Shown here one piece after another: positions 23,421 to 31,397 of a stretch of DNA of 64,000 bases. Position 1 is the stretch's first letter. Every line of letters starts with the position of its first letter. Origin of the DNA: Streptomyces fodineus. GTDB taxonomy: Bacteria; Actinomycetota; Actinomycetes; Streptomycetales; Streptomycetaceae. Position numbers and translations under genes: made by a program. The notes below the pieces were generated by a model. The model had not been told where the DNA came from, did not search any database, and saw nothing but the letters and a program-made list of their open reading frames with translations. Location of the stretch: positions 6,944,001 through 7,008,000 of the forward strand of contig NZ_CP017248.1 in NCBI RefSeq assembly GCF_001735805.1, given 5' to 3'.

Positions 23421-24500
23421 GTGTGCACAGCAGGTAGTGAGGCAGACGGTATGGCGCAGCAGGCGTACATGACGGAGACGGCGGACGGCGGCTCGGGGCC
23501 CGAGCGACCGGGATCCCGGCTTCGGCGCCTGATGCACCGGCTCTTCGCGGGCTGGCGAGGCGATCCACGCATCTGGCGCCGGGGCATCATCCTCGCGGTC
23601 CTCGCCCTGCTCCTGGCCCTGGTGATGCTGCTGCACTCGCGCATCTCGAACCAGGTGGGCAATCTCGGCAGTCTCACCGAGACGTTTCTGCCCTGGCTGG
23701 GGCTCGCCGTCCCGGTGCTGCTGCTCCTCGGCCTGATCCGGAAGTCGGCGACCGCGCTGATCGCCGTACTCCTCCCGGCGATCGTGTGGCTGAACCTCTT
23801 CGGCGGGCTGCTCTACGACAAGACCGGCTCGGGCGGCGACCTGATGGTGGCCACCCACAACGTCAACGCCGAGAACCCCGACCCCGTCGGCACCGCCCGC
23901 GACGTGGCCGCCTCCGGTGCCGACATCGTGGCCCTGGAGGAGGTCCCGGCCACGGCCGTGTCCACCTACGAGCAGGCGCTCGCTCCGGCGTACAAGTACC
24001 ACGGGGTCGAGGGCACGGTCGGCCTGTGGAGCAAGTACCCGATGAGCGATGTGCGGGCCGTCGACATCAAGCTCGGCTGGAAGCGCGCGATGCGGGCCAC
24101 CGTGACCACCCCCAAGGGCCCGATCGCGGTGTACGTCGCCCACATGCCCTCGGTGCGGGTGAAGATGAAGGCGGGGTTCACCGCCCGGCAGCGCGACAAG
24201 AGCGCCGACGCGCTCGGCGAGGCCATCGCCGACGAGCCCCTGAAGCGGGTCGTCCTGCTCGGCGACCTGAACGGCACGATGAACGACCGCTCGCTCAACG
24301 CCGTCACCTCCCAGATGCGTTCCACGCAGGGCGCGGCGGGCAGCGGCTTCGGGTTCAGCTGGCCGGCGGCGTTCCCGATGGCGCGGATCGACCAGATCAT
24401 GGTCCGGGGCGTGGAGCCGGAGAGCTCCTGGACCCTGCCGCGCACCGGCAGCGACCACTTGCCGGTGGCCGCCCGTGTGAAGCTGGACACATCGTCGTAA
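23421..24500 (+). CDS. Membrane-anchored endonuclease/exonuclease/phosphatase-family enzyme
   Basis: The 359-residue protein has three N-terminal membrane spans (IILAVLALLLALVMLL, FLPWLGLAVPVLLLLGLI and ATALIAVLLPAIVWLNLF), followed by an outward-facing EEP domain. Motifs in order are THNVNAEN, DIVALEEV (metal-binding Glu), VAHMPS, LLGDLNGTMND (Asp and Asn), RIDQIMV and GSDHLPV (catalytic Asp-His). Members hydrolyse phosphodiesters in DNA, sphingomyelin or inositol phospholipids; the target here is unknown. The GTG 23421 start has GGGGGA 7 bases upstream; ATG 23451 is an alternative. The gene is monocistronic. Confidence 0.88.
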   Translation: MCTAGSEADGMAQQAYMTETADGGSGPERPGSRLRRLMHRLFAGWRGDPRIWRRGIILAVLALLLALVMLLHSRISNQVGNLGSLTETFLPWLGLAVPVLLLLGLIRKSATALIAVLLPAIVWLNLFGGLLYDKTGSGGDLMVATHNVNAENPDPVGTARDVAASGADIVALEEVPATAVSTYEQALAPAYKYHGVEGTVGLWSKYPMSDVRAVDIKLGWKRAMRATVTTPKGPIAVYVAHMPSVRVKMKAGFTARQRDKSADALGEAIADEPLKRVVLLGDLNGTMNDRSLNAVTSQMRSTQGAAGSGFGFSWPAAFPMARIDQIMVRGVEPESSWTLPRTGSDHLPVAARVKLDTSS

Positions 24501-24590
24501 CCGACCGGAATACTGGGCCTGAGACTTTGTTCCGTAGCTGAACATAGAGACTGCACGGAGCCCCTCCCTTTCGAAAGGCACAGGCCCTTC

Positions 24591-25808
24591 ATGCCCCTGG
24601 CCCTGCTCGCGCTGGCCGTCGGCGCTTTCGGCATAGGTACGACCGAGTTCGTGATGATGGGGCTGCTCCCCGATGTCGCGGGCGACCTGCACATCTCGAT
24701 CCCCGCCGCCGGGCACCTGGTCTCGGCGTACGCGCTGGGCGTGGTGATCGGCGCCCCCCTGCTGGCCGCGCTCACGGCCCGCATGTCCCGCCGTACGGTG
24801 CTGATCGCCCTGATGGCGATGTTCGTCGCGGGCAACGCGCTGTCCGCCTTCGCCCCCGGCGACGGTTCGTTGCTGGCCGCCCGCTTCCTCAGCGGCCTTC
24901 CGCACGGTGCCTTCTTCGGCGTGGGCGCGGTCGTCGCCACGGCGATGGTCCCGCCGGAGCGCAAGGCCCGCTCCGTGTCACTGATGTTCCTCGGCCTGAC
25001 CGTCGCCAACGTTGCGGGGGTGCCGGTCGCGACGCTGGTCGGCCAGCACCTGGGCTGGCGCGCCACGTTCCTCGGCGTGAGCGTGATCGGTCTGGCGGCG
25101 ATCGCCTCGCTGGCGCTGCTCATTCCCCACGACCGGGAGCAGGCCGCCTCTTCGGCGGGCGTGCGCGGCGAGCTGGCCGCGCTGAAGTCCCTGCCGGTCT
25201 GGCTGGCCCTCGGTACGACGGTGGCGGGCTTCGGCGCGCTGTTCGCGGCCTACAGCTACGTCACCCCGATGCTCACGGACGCGGCGGGCTACGCCGAGAC
25301 GAACGTGACCCTGCTCCTCGCCCTCTTCGGCGTGGGCGCGACGGCGGGCAACCTGCTGGGCGGCCGCCTGGCCGACCACTCCCTGCGCGGGACGCTCTTC
25401 GGCGGACTCGCCTCCCTCGGACTCGTGCTCCTGCTGTTCCCCCTCCTCATGCGCGCGGAGTGGAGCGCGGCGCTGGCGGTGGCCCTGCTGGGCATGGCCG
25501 CGTTCATCACCGGCTCCCCGCTCCAGCTGATGGTCATGGAGAAGGCCGCAGCCGCCCCTTCCCTGGCCTCCTCCGCCAACCAGGCGGCCTTCAACCTGGC
25601 CAACGCCGGCGGCGCCTGGATCGGCGGCCTGGCGCTGGCGGCGGGCTTCGGCACGACGTCCCCCGCGCTGGCGGGCGCGATGCTGGCGGTGCTGGGGCTG
25701 GGCGTGGCGAGCGTGGCGTACGCGGTCGACCGACGCCGGGCGACTCCGTCGGCGGGACGGGTCGTCACGTCCCACGTTCCCGACGAGTCGGGGGCGCTGC
25801 ACCACTGA
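24591..25808 (+). CDS. DHA1-type MFS exporter (AraJ/Cml-like)
   Basis: The 405-residue protein has 12 spans and begins directly in the first membrane helix: LALLALAVGAFGIGTTEFVM, the characteristic start of the DHA1 sugar-efflux/chloramphenicol-resistance subfamily (GIGTTEFV motif). RFLSGLPHGAFFGVGAVVA is the matching fourth helix. It probably exports small molecules. A CCTTTCGAAAGG palindrome lies about 11 bases upstream, near the ribosome site. No regulator is adjacent. Confidence 0.9.
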   Translation: MPLALLALAVGAFGIGTTEFVMMGLLPDVAGDLHISIPAAGHLVSAYALGVVIGAPLLAALTARMSRRTVLIALMAMFVAGNALSAFAPGDGSLLAARFLSGLPHGAFFGVGAVVATAMVPPERKARSVSLMFLGLTVANVAGVPVATLVGQHLGWRATFLGVSVIGLAAIASLALLIPHDREQAASSAGVRGELAALKSLPVWLALGTTVAGFGALFAAYSYVTPMLTDAAGYAETNVTLLLALFGVGATAGNLLGGRLADHSLRGTLFGGLASLGLVLLLFPLLMRAEWSAALAVALLGMAAFITGSPLQLMVMEKAAAAPSLASSANQAAFNLANAGGAWIGGLALAAGFGTTSPALAGAMLAVLGLGVASVAYAVDRRRATPSAGRVVTSHVPDESGALHH

Positions 25809-25849
25809 CCAGGGGGCCTCCGCCCCCTGGACCCCGGCCCACGGCGACT

Positions 25850-26206
25850 TCACACCTCGCACCACACCGTCTTCCTGTCCGGCCACCGCTCCACGCCCCA
25901 CCGCTGGGCGAGTGCGTCGAGGAGAGCCATCCCCCGCCCGGACTCCTCCGCCTCCGTCGCGGACAGCACGACGGGCAGGGCGCGGGGGGCGGGGTCGGTC
26001 ACTTCGATGCGGGTACGGCCGTGATCCGCCGCCGTACCGATGACCCGTACGGTCACCGGTGTGCCCTCGCCGAGGTGATCGATGACGTTCGTCAGCAACT
26101 CCGTCGCGCACAGCCGGACGTCGTAGCTGTGCTCGCGGAGCCGGTGCCGCAGTTCCGGCGCGGCCTTCGGCGTGGCGAGCAGGCGGAGTTCGAGCACCGT
26201 CCTCAC
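25850..26206 (-). CDS. RsbW-like ATP-binding (HATPase) regulatory protein
   Basis: The 118-residue protein is a GHKL-type ATPase domain without a histidine-phosphotransfer part. The N box is RLCATELLTNVIDH (about 31-44), followed by RIEVTDPAPR (G1-like) and EESGRGMALLDALAQRWGV (G2). Streptomyces has many such short anti-sigma-kinase-like proteins, often beside DUF397/HTH genes. The GTG start overlaps the stop of the 73-residue gene by 4 bases, so the two are coupled. It is divergent from the HTH/DUF397 pair. Confidence 0.85.
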   Translation of the reverse strand: MRTVLELRLLATPKAAPELRHRLREHSYDVRLCATELLTNVIDHLGEGTPVTVRVIGTAADHGRTRIEVTDPAPRALPVVLSATEAEESGRGMALLDALAQRWGVERWPDRKTVWCEV

Positions 26207-26424
26207 CGGCCCGCCGTCTTCCTGAGCGCGGCGGCCAGCGCCCGTGCCGTGGCCGTGTTGCAGTTCCCGAGCGTGACGAGTCCGGCGGGCGGGACGTACG
26301 TGCCCGCGAAGCCCGGCAGGTCCACGCGGAGGGAGGGAAGCGTGATGCCGTGCAGGGTGAGCGCGGCGCGGAGGTCCTCGACGCAGAGGGCCACGTCGAA
26401 GGCGGTGGGGGAGCGGTCGGGCAT
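26203..26424 (-). CDS. Small protein coupled to the HATPase gene
   Basis: The 73-residue protein starts at ATG 26424 (MPDRSPTAFDVALCVEDLRA) and has a GLVTLGNCNTATARALAAAL region before a basic end. No family was recognised; the helical ends and its coupling to an RsbW-like gene suggest a regulatory partner. Its stop overlaps the HATPase GTG (GTGA). It would share a divergent promoter region with the HTH gene at 26537. Confidence 0.65.
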   Translation of the reverse strand: MPDRSPTAFDVALCVEDLRAALTLHGITLPSLRVDLPGFAGTYVPPAGLVTLGNCNTATARALAAALRKTAGR

Positions 26425-26536
26425 GGGGATCGACAGCCTTCTGTGCGGTGTGTGACGAACACCTCACAGAGTGTCGCCCCGCTGGCTACCGTAAAAGAGG
26501 TTTCGCGTTCGCGACCGGGGCAGCGAAAGGTGAACG

Positions 26537-27400
26537 ATGGCACGGCGCAAGGACATCGACGGCTCGATGAGCGTTCCGACCTTCTACGGTGCGGAGTTGC
26601 GGTGGAAGAGGGAGGCGGCGGGGCTGTCGCTGGAGGCGTTCCTCGAAGGCAGCTTCTACGGCAAGACCTACCTCAGCGACATCGAGCGCGGGGAGCGGAG
26701 GATGCCGCTCGACCTGGCCCGGCATGCGGATCGGGTCCTGAAGACGGACGGCTTCTTCGAGCGGCATTGCGAGGATGTGCGGAAGGCGAGGCGAGGGCCG
26801 CATGCCGCGTACTTCGAGAAGGTCCTGGAGGCGGAGAAGTACGCGGAGGCCATTGAGGAATGGTGCCCCATTACCTTCCCCGGACTGCTCCAGACCGCTC
26901 CTTACGCCCGGATGCTGGTCCGGTCGGCCCACCCGGCGGCCTCCGACGAGTGGGTCGAGGAGAAAGTGACGGCCAGGCTCGGCCGAGCCCGCCTTTTCGA
27001 GGAGGATCACTCCACGCCGGAGTACTGGGCAGTCCTGCACGAGTCGTTGATCGCGGATCCGATCCTCCCGCCGCTGGAGATGGCCAAGCAGTTGGACCGG
27101 ATCGTGGAGCTGGCCGAGCGGCGCCGGATCACTCCGCAGATCGTTCCGCGGACGTGCGGGGCGTATCCCCTGATGGCCGCGTCCATCATGGTCATGGACT
27201 TCCCGGACGCCCCACCGCTGATCTACACGGAGGCGTCCTATAGCGGTGACACCATCGACGATCCGGCCCTCGTGAAGCAGTACCGCAAGGCATACGATCG
27301 GCTCAGGGCCGTCGCACTGTCACCAGACACGTCCCTCGCCATGATCAAGGCAGCGGCAGAGGATTACCGAAATGGCAAGCAACCGGATCGACTTGAGTGA
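26537..27400 (+). CDS. XRE-type HTH regulator with DUF5753 (Scr1/WhiJ-like) domain
   Basis: The 287-residue protein has an N-terminal helix-turn-helix (ELRWKREAAGLSLEAFLEGS with YLSDIERGERRMPLDLARHAD). A DUF5753 domain follows, with WCPITFPGLLQTAPYARMLV, the hallmark IP/FPGLLQT-x-x-YA motif, and a C-terminal YTEASYSGDTIDDPALVKQY. In Streptomyces such proteins are encoded beside small DUF397 proteins, as at whiJ and abaA-like loci that influence development and antibiotic production. Its 3' end overlaps the DUF397 gene by 29 bases. It is divergent from an HATPase operon; the short inverted repeat TCGCG-TT-CGCGA at 26503-26514 lies in the shared promoter region. Confidence 0.93.
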   Translation: MARRKDIDGSMSVPTFYGAELRWKREAAGLSLEAFLEGSFYGKTYLSDIERGERRMPLDLARHADRVLKTDGFFERHCEDVRKARRGPHAAYFEKVLEAEKYAEAIEEWCPITFPGLLQTAPYARMLVRSAHPAASDEWVEEKVTARLGRARLFEEDHSTPEYWAVLHESLIADPILPPLEMAKQLDRIVELAERRRITPQIVPRTCGAYPLMAASIMVMDFPDAPPLIYTEASYSGDTIDDPALVKQYRKAYDRLRAVALSPDTSLAMIKAAAEDYRNGKQPDRLE

Positions 27401-27653
27401 CGCTCTCTGGTTCAAGAGCAGCTACAGCAACGGTGACGGCGGGGAATGCGTCGAAGTGGCGCGCGACTTCCCCGGTGCCGCCCTTTGGCGCAAGTCGAGC
27501 TACAGCAACGGCGACGGCGGCAACTGTGTCGAAGTAGCCGATGGTATCCCCGGCGTAGTCCCCGTACGCGACTCAAAGTTCCCCAACGGCCCCACCCTCC
27601 TCCTCCCCCCCACCGCCTGGACCCCCTTCATCACCGCACTCAAGTCCGCGTAA
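27372..27653 (+). CDS. DUF397 protein with a duplicated N-terminal motif
   Basis: The 93-residue protein is the usual partner of the preceding HTH/DUF5753 regulator, probably acting as its antagonist or cofactor. DUF397 proteins normally contain one W-x-KSSYS-x-GDGG-x-CVEVA motif. Here it appears twice, as ALWFKSSYSNGDGGECVEVA and ALWRKSSYSNGDGGNCVEVA, followed by the standard VPVRDSKFPNGPTLLLPPTAW tail. The usual length is about 60-80, so the gain is one repeat. The ATG lies 29 bases inside the upstream gene. A strong terminator hairpin follows. Confidence 0.93.
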   Translation: MASNRIDLSDALWFKSSYSNGDGGECVEVARDFPGAALWRKSSYSNGDGGNCVEVADGIPGVVPVRDSKFPNGPTLLLPPTAWTPFITALKSA

Positions 27654-27659
27654 CGCAAA

Positions 27660-27690
27660 GGGGCCCGGGGTCTTCACGACCCCGGGCCCC
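27660..27690. terminator. Strong terminator between the DUF397 and S53 protease genes
   Basis: A 13-bp perfect stem, GGGGCCCGGGGTC / GACCCCGGGCCCC, has a TTCAC loop. It lies between two convergent genes and can serve both. Confidence 0.85.
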
Positions 27691-27716
27691 CCGCCACTCA
27701 GCGGAGCGTCAGCGCG

Positions 27717-29657
27717 TCACTGCTTCTTGGCGTACGACTGCACGTACCCGTTCGCCGGCGAACCGACGCCCGTCACGTCGTCGTAGCCCTTCACCGCGGA
27801 CAGCGAGCTGTCCTTGCCGAGGCTGCGGACCGAGTACAGCAGGCCGCCCTTGGCGTCCAGGCCGTTGGCGAAGTCCACCCGGACCTCCGCCAGGCCGGAG
27901 CCGGTCGGGTTGTCCGTGACGTCGTGGAAGACGCCCTTGCCGTACTTGGCGTAGATCGACGGGTTGGCGAAGCCGATCGCCTTGCCGCCGCGCGCCTCCT
28001 GGGCCAGGGCCTGGACCGCCGCGATCACCGGAGCGGCCAGCGAGGTGCCGCCGATGCGGTACTCGCTGTACTGCTGCGAGCCGTCCGGGAAGGTCTGGGT
28101 CTGGCCGACCAGGAAGCCGGTGTTCGGGTCGGCGATGGCCGCGATGTCCGGGACGACGCGGTTGCCGTCGGCGCTGTTGGCCTTGGCGAGCGAGTCCGGG
28201 ACGACACCCTTCTGGTAGTACGGCTCGGCGACCGTCTTGCTGGTGCCGCCGCCCGCGCCCGAGGTGAACTTGCCGGGGAAGCCGTCCCAGCTCTTGCCGT
28301 CCGCCGACAGGGTCGCCTTCTCGGTGCCCCAGCCGGTCTCCCACTGGTACTTGTCGCCCTTGCCCACGGCCAGGGACGTACCGCCGACCGCCGTCACCCA
28401 GGCGGAGTTGGCGGGGGTGTCGACCTGCTTCGTACCGGTGTTGGCGACCTCGTCGCCGTTGTCACCGGAGGAGAAGTAGAAGCCGATGCCCTGCACCGCG
28501 CCCAGCTGGAAGACCTGGTCGTAGGCGGCTGCGAGGTCCGGCGTCTGGGTGGCCTCGACGTCGCCCCAGGAGTTGGAGACGATGTCGGCCAGGTGGTTGT
28601 CGACCACCTTGCTGAGGGAGGCCAGCAGGTCGTCGTCGTAGCAGGAGGCCGCACCGACGTAGGTGACGTCGGCGTCCGGCGCGACCGCGTGCACGGCCTC
28701 GACGTCGAGGGTCTCCTCGCCGTACCAGCCCGCGGCCTTGCACTCCTTGATCTTGGTGTAGTTGGCCGGCAGCGCCTGGTGCAGCTGGCCGGTCTTCCAC
28801 GCCGCGTCACCGTGCTTGACCGCGTACGTGCCCGCGTCGTAGGCGATGGTCGGCGAGGCGTAGGCGTCGGTGATGGCGACGCGGACGCCCTTGCCTGTGT
28901 AGTCGCCCGCACCGTAGGCGGCGCGCAGCTGCTTGCCCGTGTAGCCCCTGATCGCGTAGGGAGCCTTGGCGCCGTACGCGTCCGGCAGCGTGCTCGCGAT
29001 GTTCGAGCCGTAGTACGACGAGAACGGCCCGGAGTTCTTGAACACGGCGTCCGGCGGCGGCAGCTGGTCGTCGTGGTGCGACACGTGCGGGGCGTTGTCC
29101 AGGCCGGTGACGGTCAGGACGGCGCCCTTCAGGGCCTCCGGGACGGACGCGGTCTGCGCCGGGGCGCGGTAGGTCGCCGAGCCCTTGGCGTAGTTGTGCA
29201 GCTGGGTGCCGAACGCCTTCTCGGCGGCGGCCACGTCACCGGAGACGGCGACGTAGTGCTGGGTGACCTCGGTGACCTTCAGACCGGCCGACGTCAGCCA
29301 GGACTTCACGGCGTCCACCTGGGCCTTGGTGGCCCCGAAGCGGGCCTGCGCCTTCTTGGCGTTCAGGTACTTGCCGTACAGCGGCGAGCTGGGGTCGGAC
29401 ACGGCCTTGGCGTAGGCGGCGAGGCCCGCCGCGTCCTTGCCGGCCAGGTAGACCTTGGCGTTCACCTGGGCGCTGTCCGGGGTTGCGCCCTTGTCCGCCT
29501 TGGCCGTGGCCCACAGCGGCTTGGTGCCCTTCAGTGCCTCACGGGCGGGGCCGTTCGCGGCGTGTGCCGCGGGTATGCCCAGCGCCAGCGCGCCGGCGAC
29601 CATGGGCAGTGTCGCTGCCATGCTCACGGCGCGCAGCTTGGCGCGGTTGGATCTCAT
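27717..29657 (-). CDS. Secreted S53-family (sedolisin/kumamolisin-like) serine protease
   Basis: The 646-residue preproprotein has a signal peptide (MRSNRAKLRAVSMAATLPMV, cleaved near AHAAN at 32-35). A propeptide follows (about 35-230) with SSPLYGKYLNAKKAQARFG and VSGDVAAAEKAFGTQLHNY, typical of the activation domain. The catalytic residues of the sedolisin triad are visible: Glu314 and Asp318 in GEETLDVE, Asp366 in SNSWGD and Ser539 in GGTSLAAP. These are acid-active carboxyl-serine proteases. ATG 29657 follows a GGGGG ribosome-like run. It probably contributes to extracellular protein digestion. A terminator lies beyond the stop. Confidence 0.94.
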   Translation of the reverse strand: MRSNRAKLRAVSMAATLPMVAGALALGIPAAHAANGPAREALKGTKPLWATAKADKGATPDSAQVNAKVYLAGKDAAGLAAYAKAVSDPSSPLYGKYLNAKKAQARFGATKAQVDAVKSWLTSAGLKVTEVTQHYVAVSGDVAAAEKAFGTQLHNYAKGSATYRAPAQTASVPEALKGAVLTVTGLDNAPHVSHHDDQLPPPDAVFKNSGPFSSYYGSNIASTLPDAYGAKAPYAIRGYTGKQLRAAYGAGDYTGKGVRVAITDAYASPTIAYDAGTYAVKHGDAAWKTGQLHQALPANYTKIKECKAAGWYGEETLDVEAVHAVAPDADVTYVGAASCYDDDLLASLSKVVDNHLADIVSNSWGDVEATQTPDLAAAYDQVFQLGAVQGIGFYFSSGDNGDEVANTGTKQVDTPANSAWVTAVGGTSLAVGKGDKYQWETGWGTEKATLSADGKSWDGFPGKFTSGAGGGTSKTVAEPYYQKGVVPDSLAKANSADGNRVVPDIAAIADPNTGFLVGQTQTFPDGSQQYSEYRIGGTSLAAPVIAAVQALAQEARGGKAIGFANPSIYAKYGKGVFHDVTDNPTGSGLAEVRVDFANGLDAKGGLLYSVRSLGKDSSLSAVKGYDDVTGVGSPANGYVQSYAKKQ

Positions 29658-29773
29658 AGAACCCCCTGCGATGCGATTCGCATGCATGTAGTGGTCGGTA
29701 CGTCATGCATCCGCGCACCGGCCCGCGGCGGTTCGGCCGGCGAATGGATCACACGATGGGGGTCACTCTTTCG

Positions 29774-29807
29774 ATGAACCGTTCATGCCAGGGGAAGGTA
29801 AAGGTCA
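29774..29807 (-). promoter_or_regulatory. Palindrome and possible -35 upstream of the S53 protease
   Basis: A perfect 13-bp palindrome, ATGAAC-C-GTTCAT (29774-29786), lies downstream of a minus-strand TTGACC (GGTCAA at 29802-29807). The stretch from 29658 to 29889 is less GC-rich than the flanks. Apart from these it holds nothing I recognise. Confidence 0.4.
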
Positions 29808-29889
29808 AGAGAAGCTCAAGTAATCGTCAGCTGGGGCGATTTGAGGCTTTTATCCTTACGGCTGTATTACGAACCGGCTTGCCCACTGG

Positions 29890-30525
29890 TCAGGAACGCG
29901 GTTTCGCTCCGCGCTCCTTGAGCATCCCGGCCATCACCTGAAGCTCCGACTGCTGCGCGTCGACCATGCCCTGCGCGAGCCGCTTCTCCACGTCGACGGT
30001 GCACTTGGACACGCATCCCTCGGCCATGTGGATGCCGCCCTTGTGATGGTCCGTCATCAGCTGGAGGTAGAGGACCTCGGCCGGCTTGCCGCTGAGGGTC
30101 TGCAGCTTCCTCAGCTCGGTGTCCGTCGCCATGCCCGGCATCAGCGAGCCGTCCCCGCGCTCGGGCATGTCGCCCATGCCCATCCAGGCCATGGGCGGCT
30201 TCGCCGACACCTTCGGCAGCCCCCACAGATCCAGCCAACCGAGCAGCATGCCGCGCTGGTTGGCCTGCGTCTGCGCGATGTCGTAGGCGAGCCGCCGTAC
30301 TTCCTCGTCCTTCGTGCGGTCCCGGACGATGTACGACATCTCGACGGCCTGCTGGTGGTGCACGGCCATGTCCCGGGCGAACCCGGCGTCCGCCGACTCC
30401 GCGCCCGGGGTCTGCACGGACGAGGTGCCGCTCGTGTCCTCGGCGACCGCGTACGTGATCGCGCCGGCCGCGACGAGCACCGCCGCCGCGGCCCCGGCGA
30501 GCCATCCGACGTGCCGCCGCTTCAC
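29890..30525 (-). CDS. DUF305 secreted/membrane-anchored protein
   Basis: The 211-residue protein has an N-terminal signal anchor (VGWLAGAAAAVLVAAGAITY) followed by a DUF305 domain. This is a helical ferritin-like fold with paired motifs DMAVHHQQAVEMSYIV and LMTDHHKGGIHMAEGC. The His-His and Met-rich pattern (PMAWMGMGDMP) would suit metal binding, possibly copper; that is inference. A CVSKC pair follows. The GTG start at 30525 overlaps the TAG of the upstream DUF3105 gene by one base, so the two are an operon. Confidence 0.88.
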   Translation of the reverse strand: MKRRHVGWLAGAAAAVLVAAGAITYAVAEDTSGTSSVQTPGAESADAGFARDMAVHHQQAVEMSYIVRDRTKDEEVRRLAYDIAQTQANQRGMLLGWLDLWGLPKVSAKPPMAWMGMGDMPERGDGSLMPGMATDTELRKLQTLSGKPAEVLYLQLMTDHHKGGIHMAEGCVSKCTVDVEKRLAQGMVDAQQSELQVMAGMLKERGAKPRS

Positions 30526-31199
30526 TACATCGCCCCGCTGGTGCAGGCGGCGCCCGGCTCCGGGGTCTGCGGGCCCTGGACGTAGGCGGCGAAGAACTTG
30601 TTCACCTCGGGGTCGTCCGCGCTCTTGACGGCCACCTGGTGGCCCCAGGCCGACAGGATCAGCGGCTCCGCCTGGTTCTCGTACGGGCTCATCAGCGAGT
30701 ACGGCGTCTTCTTCACCTTCGCCGCGAGCGCGTCGACGTCGGCCTTCTTCGCCTTGCTGGTGTACGTCACCCAGACCGCGCCGTGCTCCAGCGAGTGCAC
30801 GGCGTTCTCGTCCTGCAGCGCCTTGGTGTAGACGGTGCCGTCACAGGTCGCCCAGATCGGGTTGTGGTTGCCGCCGACCGGCGGGTGCATCGGGTACGAC
30901 ACCTTGGCCGTCACGTGCGTCCGCGCCAGCTTGCCGCTCCAGGTCTGCACGCCGTCCTTGCCGGTGACCCAGTGCCCCGAGTCCCCGGAACTCCCGGAGC
31001 TCTTGGAGTCGCCCGCGGTGTCCTTCTTGCCGGACTGGGAGTTCACGAGGACCACACCGCCGACCACGAGGCCGGCGACGATCACCACGCTCGCGGCGAT
31101 GGTGAGCAGGCGGTTGCGGCGTTCGCGCGCACGCTCGGTGCGGCGCATCTCCTCTATGCGCGCCTTGCGCGCCGCGCTGCTGTTCTTGGCGGAACCCAT
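30525..31199 (-). CDS. DUF3105 membrane-anchored protein
   Basis: The 224-residue protein has a charged N-terminus, one membrane span (LLTIAASVVIVAGLVVGGVVL) and a Ser/Gly linker. The outside DUF3105 domain contains YPMHPPVGGNHNPIWATCDG, then NAVHSLEHGAVWVTY and LILSAWGHQVAVKS. The conserved His-Pro-Pro, Cys and His-x-x-Glu-His-Gly suggest a metal site, but no activity is established. It is co-transcribed with the DUF305 gene, and the pairing points to a shared extracytoplasmic metal-related role. The ATG is preceded by AGGACACCTC on the coding strand. Confidence 0.87.
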   Translation of the reverse strand: MGSAKNSSAARKARIEEMRRTERARERRNRLLTIAASVVIVAGLVVGGVVLVNSQSGKKDTAGDSKSSGSSGDSGHWVTGKDGVQTWSGKLARTHVTAKVSYPMHPPVGGNHNPIWATCDGTVYTKALQDENAVHSLEHGAVWVTYTSKAKKADVDALAAKVKKTPYSLMSPYENQAEPLILSAWGHQVAVKSADDPEVNKFFAAYVQGPQTPEPGAACTSGAM

Positions 31200-31306
31200 G
31201 AGGTGTCCTTCTGGGGAAAGGGCCGGCAACGACAGGGGTGGGGCCCGCTGATGGTAGTAGGGGCGGGACCGGCTGCCGTAGGGAGGGCAGGGCAAAGGAA
31301 CGACGG

Positions 31307-31343
31307 GGATCCCCGGCCCGGGGGATCCCCGGGCCGGGGATCC
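31307..31343. repeat. Perfect 17-bp inverted repeat in the DUF3105/nsrR intergenic region
   Basis: GGATCCCCGGCCCGGGG at 31307-31323 pairs perfectly with 31327-31343 around a GAT loop. It lies between divergent genes, 17 bases left of the NsrR-like site, so it is not placed as a normal terminator. It could shield nsrR from upstream transcription or act as a binding site. Confidence 0.85.
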
Positions 31344-31359
31344 GGCAGGACGGCGGGAT

Positions 31360-31391
31360 AATTTGAACCCTGGATGCGCATTACCTACGCT
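31360..31391 (+). promoter_or_regulatory. Degenerate NsrR site and -10 box of nsrR
   Basis: 31360-31382 has 11-1-11 architecture, with half-sites AATTTGAACCC and GGATGCGCATT. Each partly matches the half-sites of the hmpA site. TACGCT at 31386-31391 lies 6 bases before ATG 31398, suggesting a leaderless transcript with the operator over -38 to -16. Autoregulation is known for S. coelicolor NsrR. Confidence 0.5.
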
Positions 31392-31397
31392 CGTGGT

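Noticed and set aside
24568..24579. CCTTTCGAAAGG palindrome as an operator of the MFS gene at 24591
   Set aside because: It is only 12 bp, overlaps the ribosome-site region and has no adjacent regulator; too weak to list as a feature.
29890..31199. DUF305/DUF3105 pair as a copper-resistance operon
   Set aside because: His/Met-rich motifs permit metal binding, but no copper regulator, chaperone or ATPase lies nearby, so the role is left open.
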